64,000 nt of DNA from Corbicula japonica (Eukaryota > Mollusca > Bivalvia > Venerida > Cyrenidae): assembly GCA_038501625.1 (NCBI GenBank), contig JAZAYU010000227.1, positions 310,001 through 374,000 of the forward strand. Reading direction: 5' to 3'. Numbering within the stretch: the stretch's first letter is position 1; every line of letters starts with the position of its first letter. A model generated the notes under the pieces. It had not been told where the DNA came from, searched no databases, and worked only from the letters and a program-made list of their open reading frames with translations. Below are positions 57,898 through 64,000 of this stretch, piece after piece. Both the position numbers and the translations under genes were made by a program.

Positions 57898-60800
57898 TTA
57901 TGCGCTGATCCTCTCTACAGACTCTCCATTGGTTATGTTTTCTCGGAAACTTCTTAGTAAAAATGAGATATTACGTAACAAGTAAGCTGTGTGACTTTTC
58001 AGCAGAGACCGGTCCCCTGATACAGCAAACACAACATCAAGTCGAGGGCCTAAATTGCAGTCTGTACTAGGGCTTTGTTCAGTTTCCGGTTTCGTCAAAC
58101 ACATGACCTTCTGCAGTTGCTTCGCTAGGTTAACGTTTATACAGCGAAATCTATCCAGCCATAATGCTTCAACGGCAATAAGATCGGAAGTCACACTTCT
58201 AATACTTGTGTAGAACTCGCCACGAGACTGAAATTAAAGTAGAATTGATACATTGTATTTAAGTAGTTGTAATTTACATTATTCCGCTTTCTTAATAGAT
58301 ATTTTGCTCTCATTTGTTCCCATTCATTAATAAAATTTCGGATATTTTTCAATTATCACAATTTCTTTTATGAAAATGTCTTTATTTCTTGTTATTTGAT
58401 TAACATTTTACAACGGGCAGCGGATATGATTATTACTCATTTGGGTGAACAGTCTATTTGTCTACTGATTCTATGTAATTTCGAGCGATAAAAAAAAGGC
58501 TTCATTTAAACTAAACACTATGCAGACGTGTTGTTTTAATAAAAATAGGTTTACTTAGTGATTGCATTGAACTATCGTTATTTGTTTTATTGAAATAAAA
58601 TAAGTTTTCAAACAATCTGATTTTGACATCGAAATGCTCATTACTATTTGAATAAAAGACACAGTCAAGGGATGCCCAAGTTCATGATTTGTTGATATTT
58701 TATACATTGCGAACCAATATAGTTCTACTGAATATTTTAATGGTATTGTTAGTTTCAATATTCGCCCACCAAACTTTTAAGTTTTACTTAAACTAACAAC
58801 AAATTACATATCAAAGATTTCAGAGTATAAACTCAAGCTTGTATTCATTGCATTGTTTTCAAACAAAAAAAGCTGCTTGCAGATGAAGGCTGATCCATTA
58901 TTTTGATCTTGTCTAAATTTCTTACCATATCAGCTTGTGCATTTGGAAAAGTAAGGTCAAGAATATGGGTATGGTGTAGTGTAATCTGTGAATAAAACAA
59001 AAGCATGCATATTGTTAATATAATTGTAATTATAATATATTTTGTGAAATATTATGAAAGCGAAACAATGGCAGAGCTTTGATATCAGTTAAAATTATCT
59101 TCATTTATCATAGAAATGAAACTTTATATTAGTCAATAAATTGTAGATCTAAAGACTGATTTTTGACGGTACTCATGAACAATGTAATGTTTGATATGTT
59201 TGTGTCATGGCGACAAAATTAATGGACCATTTCCGACTTGTAATTTTTTGTGTTTGGTAAATACACGTTAGATTAATATCCCTTATACATTTTCGTTTTT
59301 GACAATGCAGTACCTTTGTGTCTTAATATGTTGGTATAAACAGATAAAAAGAAAGCTAATAATTTAGAATTGGGTATACTACGATTAGGCTTATCATTTG
59401 TTTAAAATTATTATAATTAGTGTTTTACTGTGATAATATGGTTTTAGGGGCTAACCACACTCTTCCCAATCACGTTCATCGATAAAAAGAAAAATTATCA
59501 AAATCTCAATAACTGCAAATTGTCATTACATAAAACTTTGCACAAATGTATGTTATTAATGTATCTTTATTTCGCAGATGGTAAATACACGTTAGAACAG
59601 TAAATAAACATAGCGAAGTCTAAAAATTCCCTCAACTTCTATTTACATAAATTCACAAAAACTAAACAACACAAACCATAATTTTAAATGCCCACATGAG
59701 TAATATGATACTGACAACAATTTTTGTGTCCTCAGGACTTACATATGTAAACTTTCGTAAAAGTGTGTTTGACCTTCAATTTCCTGGTCGCTTCCTGGTC
59801 GCGTAAACGGAAATTAATCACTGATTTCTCTTTTAGTAGTTGAACGGTTTTTACAAAGTACACAACATTTTCTTTTCAGTATCATTCGACTTGCATGGGA
59901 ATTTAAAATTATGTTTTGTATTGCTTAGTTTTTGTGAATTTTTGTAAATATAATTTTAAGGAATTTTTAGGTTTTGCTTTTACTCTATGAAAAATAAAGA
60001 TACATTACTAACATTAATTTGTGCAAAGTTTCATTGAACGGCCTTTTGCCATTATTGAGATTTTTATAATTATCTTTTCATCGATGAACGTGATTGGGAG
60101 GAGTTTGGTAAACCCTTAAATCTCTCGTGCGATGCTTCGTGTTCATTTACCAATGCACATTTTTGAAAAAAAAAAACTGGTTCAGCTTAAAACCTAGTTT
60201 TAACTATCTGTTAATATTTTATGTTGCCTTTGACGACTTTAAGGCGGAGTTTTGTTTGTTAAACATTTATCAAATTGTAATCTTAAGCTTTTTTCTATGG
60301 TTGGGGTTTGGAATGGCATTTCCGATATTCAAAATAACATTTCCATATAATGCCATTTTTGTTTAGTTCTGAAGATATTTGGTACATGAGTACTGCTTTT
60401 TCTAGTAACGGTTTACTTTGCAATAACGTTTATATGATCAAATATCACATTATTCCATCTGCTTATATATCATTTTCGTTAAATAGTTTGTAAAGAAAAT
60501 TTATTTTAAATTATTGCATTATAAGGTGATACTCACCATGCAGTTCGCAGATTCTGATACCATTTGCTCAGCACTGGATATTGTTTCTACCAGCAGCTCT
60601 GAACAAATGTGGCAATAATTATAATCCTGGTCTCGACGAGTCTGAATTGATCCAAATAGAAGTGCTGAAATGAGAGATTACTTAGCACTATATTAAATGT
60701 TCGACATCGACAAGTACCACTCTTGTTATTTATGTTGATAACAATCGTGATAAGGACAACATTTGTTTGTTTTTAAAGGGTGTTTAAAAAAGGTAACTTC

Positions 60801-60927
60801 ATTCAAACTATGGTGGCATAGAAGAAATTGAACACCGGAAAGATTTGTACAAAACATGTATTCTTATAAGATGTAACTCAAAATGTTTACCTATCAAAAC
60901 AAATACAATATTAACTGTAGTATACAT
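57898..60927 (-). CDS. Secreted six-cysteine helical protein 1, copy B (four exons)
   Basis: Exons on the minus strand: 60927-60891, 60664-60537, 58985-58926 and 58227-57898, the same splice sites and phases as copy A. The protein has 184 residues and differs from copy A only at residue 77 (Val in A, Arg in B), caused by two adjacent base changes four to five bases into exon 4. Two other exon-4 differences are silent. Exons 1 to 3 are identical, while introns carry many substitutions and indels (intron 1 is 226 rather than 229 bases, intron 2 is 1551 rather than 1543). All six cysteines and the signal peptide are kept, so the gene appears intact. Confidence 0.86.
59445..60118. repeat. ~675-bp foldback in intron 2, copy B
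   Basis: Same arms as 28569-29243 with scattered substitutions. Confidence 0.8.
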
Positions 60928-62301
60928 TTCTTATAATTGATTCACTCGCTTTACAATATAATTACGAAAAAACTTATTCTTTAATATTAACATGCAAGTA
61001 TTTTTTTAATATATCTGTGTTGTGTTTTAAGGTTTATAATATTTATAGTTTAAAAAAGGAAATTTTGTTAACTCACCTTTCTGTTCCTTTGGAAATCCTT
61101 GTATGTGATGTCAAAAGTTTTCTTTCTCCTGTTAATCCCTTACATCTAACCTTTATTTTTAGTCACGTCATACAAGTTCCACATTTGTTAAAGGCATGTC
61201 TGTAACTGTAACCATAATCTCCAGTGACCAGTACTGCATAAAAAATCCGAATCGTCGTTTATAAGCGCTACGACTTAACACGCAAACGGTAAATTTAGCT
61301 TAATTGAAAAGGTAATTGATACATCATATCTGATTTTTTATTAAACAGATTTTTGAATAACTTTAATGAAACAATCATTTCCGGAACACACCTCTTTACG
61401 ATACAATTGGTGAAAAATACCCGAACTTTTCATCTAGATAAAAATTATTTGTGTTTAGTGACCATTTTTTATGAAACTTGAATTATTGCTAATAAATGTA
61501 TAATAACCCTTTTTATAAATTGTAACAGTTACATGTACATCACAAAGAACAACAGAAGTATTAAATCGTGAAAAAAGAAACAAAACAATGATCATCACAG
61601 AATTTATTCATTTATTGAATATTTTTGTAAAATAAAAAATATCAAGTAACTACATTATTCGCTTGACCATGAAATTAGTTAACGTTATTTCATTTTAAAT
61701 GTTCGTGTGATTTTGAAATAATGTCGAGTTGATGCATCAATCTGAGCTTATTTATAGAGACAACTTGTCTGTTCATATGATACCTGTATGGGGCAAGTGT
61801 GAGGTTGGTGCATCCAAGGCGCTGGTTTTACTCCCCCCCCTCCCTCCCCAGTGGCAAACTTTTTGCCACTGACCATTTCAACCTCTCTGGTTCATATTTT
61901 TAAAATTAAATCTTCTTCTTTTGAAACCGATTATAGCATAAACCCATTTCCTTAATATTCTCTCTGCTTTTTGGCTGTTGGATGTTACCATTTCTGATAA
62001 GCATATTCGACTTTTTTAAATAATTACCCATATCGGGCGAAGGCATGTCCAGAAAGCACAGCCTTCTAGCACTGTCAAATAAACTCAAGAATTATTCAAG
62101 ACAGAATTAAACACATTGACACAACAGATACTTAACCAAAGGAAGGAGATATGACTTAGACAAAGCCGTTATATAATTACAAGAATGTGAAAACATTTTA
62201 AAAAATGAAAATGCTATTATCATAAAAAAATCTTACCTTTTGATAAATATTTTACATTCGATCAAAACAGTTTGCTCATAAGAAGTAGATGAAAAAAAGA
62301 G
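60928..62301. other. Intergenic stretch of copy B upstream of six-cysteine gene 1
   Basis: Matches 30053-31432. Poly-C tract near 61832-61840 is shorter than in A. No gene supported. Confidence 0.45.
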
Positions 62302-62885
62302 CTTTGAAAACAACCGAACACGACAAATATAATATGCAGGCTCGGTTTGATTGAGCAGGTTCATGGACAGTAATGTAAATGTATATAGTTGCCAACTCCG
62401 CCTAACCCCGGGTTGTTCGCTACTCAATATTAACACCAATAATCAGTTCAATTTCGATCCATCCCAAAAGATGAAATGCATAAGGCTGTAAACATGAAAC
62501 ATCCAATGTGATATTTTCAGATTAATACCATTCCAAATCTAGCGGCGCATGGTCCCCAGATAAACAATGGGTTTGCAATAAACAAGAAAACAATGGGCGA
62601 AAAGAAACAAACTTTGACATGGGATCTGAGAATATAAATCCTGTATATCACAGACAACGCAAAAGGCAAAATTTAAAAGCATAAAGTATATTTTTGGGAT
62701 GATTGAACACTATCGAAATCACTATTGGCTGTGATATTGAAACCACCCATTTCTAAACATGCCGAACAAAAGTAATTTTAGAAGTACCATTAACATACTA
62801 CATAAGTATATCGTGCTCAACGACCTTCAAAGGACGTAATTGATAGCTGAACTGATTGTACGGGTAGACGTTTTAACAGCCGCCA
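62302..62885 (-). repeat. Reverse unit of the ~650-bp repeat family, copy B
   Basis: Matches 31433-32012. Confidence 0.8.
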
Positions 62886-64000
62886 CCAAAAATTATTTCA
62901 TAAGTTTAAAACTGTTTGTGTCCAGTTTACTGTTAATAGTTATGTTGACCATAAATTACACAAGCTTTATAACTGCAGTTAATTGTTTTTTATTTATTTT
63001 CTCAAATAGACTAGTTAAGATGCAGATGGTATTTTCCCTACTTAGTATATAACATCAAATACTTCATATTTCAAAAAAGACAATTTATACAATTTTTTAA
63101 AACCATCGCCACTTTTCTGTGTAATAGTATGCACATTAAGTCAGGTATTGATATTTTCATAAAACATCCCAAGTTAAATGCATAAATATCACCACTCCAG
63201 AAGACAATCTTGAAAGATATGTATGGTAACTGTTTGATTCGAAAATGAATATTTTCTTATTACGTTCTTGCTTCTTTTTGAATAGCAGGTCAAAAACTGG
63301 TCTTTCCGTGACATTGTTACTCCCCAGAAATATTTACTTTGAGTATATAGGATGCTCAAATAAGCTAAATATGCTAGAAAGTTACCGGTTATGCCATGAC
63401 TATAAAAAGTAACGTGGAAAGTTGCCATTTTAGCCATTTTTGTTAAACATTTTGTCAAATGGTGTGTTCACAGATTGTAATGTTATATCTAATAAACTTC
63501 GTCTAAAAATATCAAAGACTCGGTTCGTTGAAGCCTTTTCATAGGCAGTAATCATGGTAATTCCCCCTAGATCAGATCAACTCATTATTTACAGAAGTAA
63601 ATAGATACTGCTTTTATAGATGTAATGGACTTTAATTTCAGTATTTGTAGATTAAACCATAGCTTAGTAGTGCTGTAATTGTTTGCGGTTGTCCATAATG
63701 AGTAAATCTATTGGCGGAACTGAACAAAAGAAAAATTTGACACGGCATCTGAGAATATAAAGCTTGTTACTTAAAACTGTTTCCCAGTTTGCACTAAACG
63801 TTATCTTTACGAAGCTTTAAAAGTATACAGCAATATAAGCAAAACAATCCAGTTTTGTTATAAATATCCATATGTCCGTCGCATACTGTAATTAAAGTCA
63901 TTACATCTCCTGTCATTAGGTTTCCACTTTCTAAATGAAGTAAACAGTAAAAACTAATTTCTTTAGCACCATATAAAAGTACATGTTCGTGGTTATTAAC
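62886..64000. other. Intergenic end of window
   Basis: Matches 32013-33128. The stop codon of the copy-B version of six-cysteine gene 2 is expected about 14 bases beyond the window. Confidence 0.5.

Larger units (their letters stand above)
41004..64000 (+). repeat. Large direct duplication, copy B
   Basis: Begins AGTTTAAAGGTCAAAATCAC as does 4461, without the LINE in front. Gene order and orientation match copy A throughout. It is shorter than the matching part of A mainly because it lacks four A blocks; it has its own ~220 extra bases at 49659-49909. It ends with the window at the base matching 33128. Confidence 0.95.

Overview
The window is animal nuclear DNA: AT-rich, intron-containing and crowded with retroposons, inverted-repeat DNA elements and dispersed repeats. 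The L1/Tx1-type LINE, the secreted thrombospondin-1/C-type-lectin genes and the style of the short foldback repeats suggest an aquatic lophotrochozoan, most likely a bivalve mollusc. That assignment is inference; no taxon-specific marker gene is present.

Layout. Bases 1-4460 are the 3' two thirds of a dead LINE whose ORF is broken by a frameshift and by a nested retroposon. From 4461 the window holds two direct copies of one large segment. Copy A begins at 4461 and is matched as far as about 33128, with 33129-41003 unmatched here. Copy B runs from 41004 to the end of the window. The start-to-start offset is 36543 bases. The copies are nearly identical by eye apart from scattered substitutions and several large insertions, mostly present in A and absent from B: extra units of a ~650-bp repeat, two Harbinger-like elements with clean empty sites in B, and a ~1 kb hairpin-bearing element. 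This may be a true segmental duplication or two divergent haplotypes placed in tandem by the assembler; sequence alone does not decide it.

Genes. Each copy carries (i) an uninterrupted 351-residue plus-strand gene for a secreted coiled-coil/TSP1/C-type-lectin protein and (ii) on the minus strand, small four-exon genes for secreted proteins of 176-184 residues. I found the four-exon genes by joining short open segments at GT-AG sites. Two paralogues (27030-30052 and 33141-34931) share one exon plan, intron phases 1-0-0, and an almost identical six-cysteine spacing CX2CX20CX49-50CX13CX13C. I do not recognise this family. The copy-B version of the first gene (57898-60927) differs by one residue; the copy-B version of the second would have its stop codon about 14 bases beyond the window end. 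All three gene types encode secretory-pathway proteins, so the locus looks like a small cluster of extracellular, possibly immune or recognition, factors; that functional reading is inference.

The rest of the window is intergenic or intronic sequence with repeats: a ~650-bp dispersed tandem family, several ~130-150-bp near-perfect hairpins, a 675-bp foldback in an intron, a 32-bp minisatellite, a tRNA-Glu-like pseudogene and fragments of a short family marked by a GTGAAATATGCATATCAGG core.
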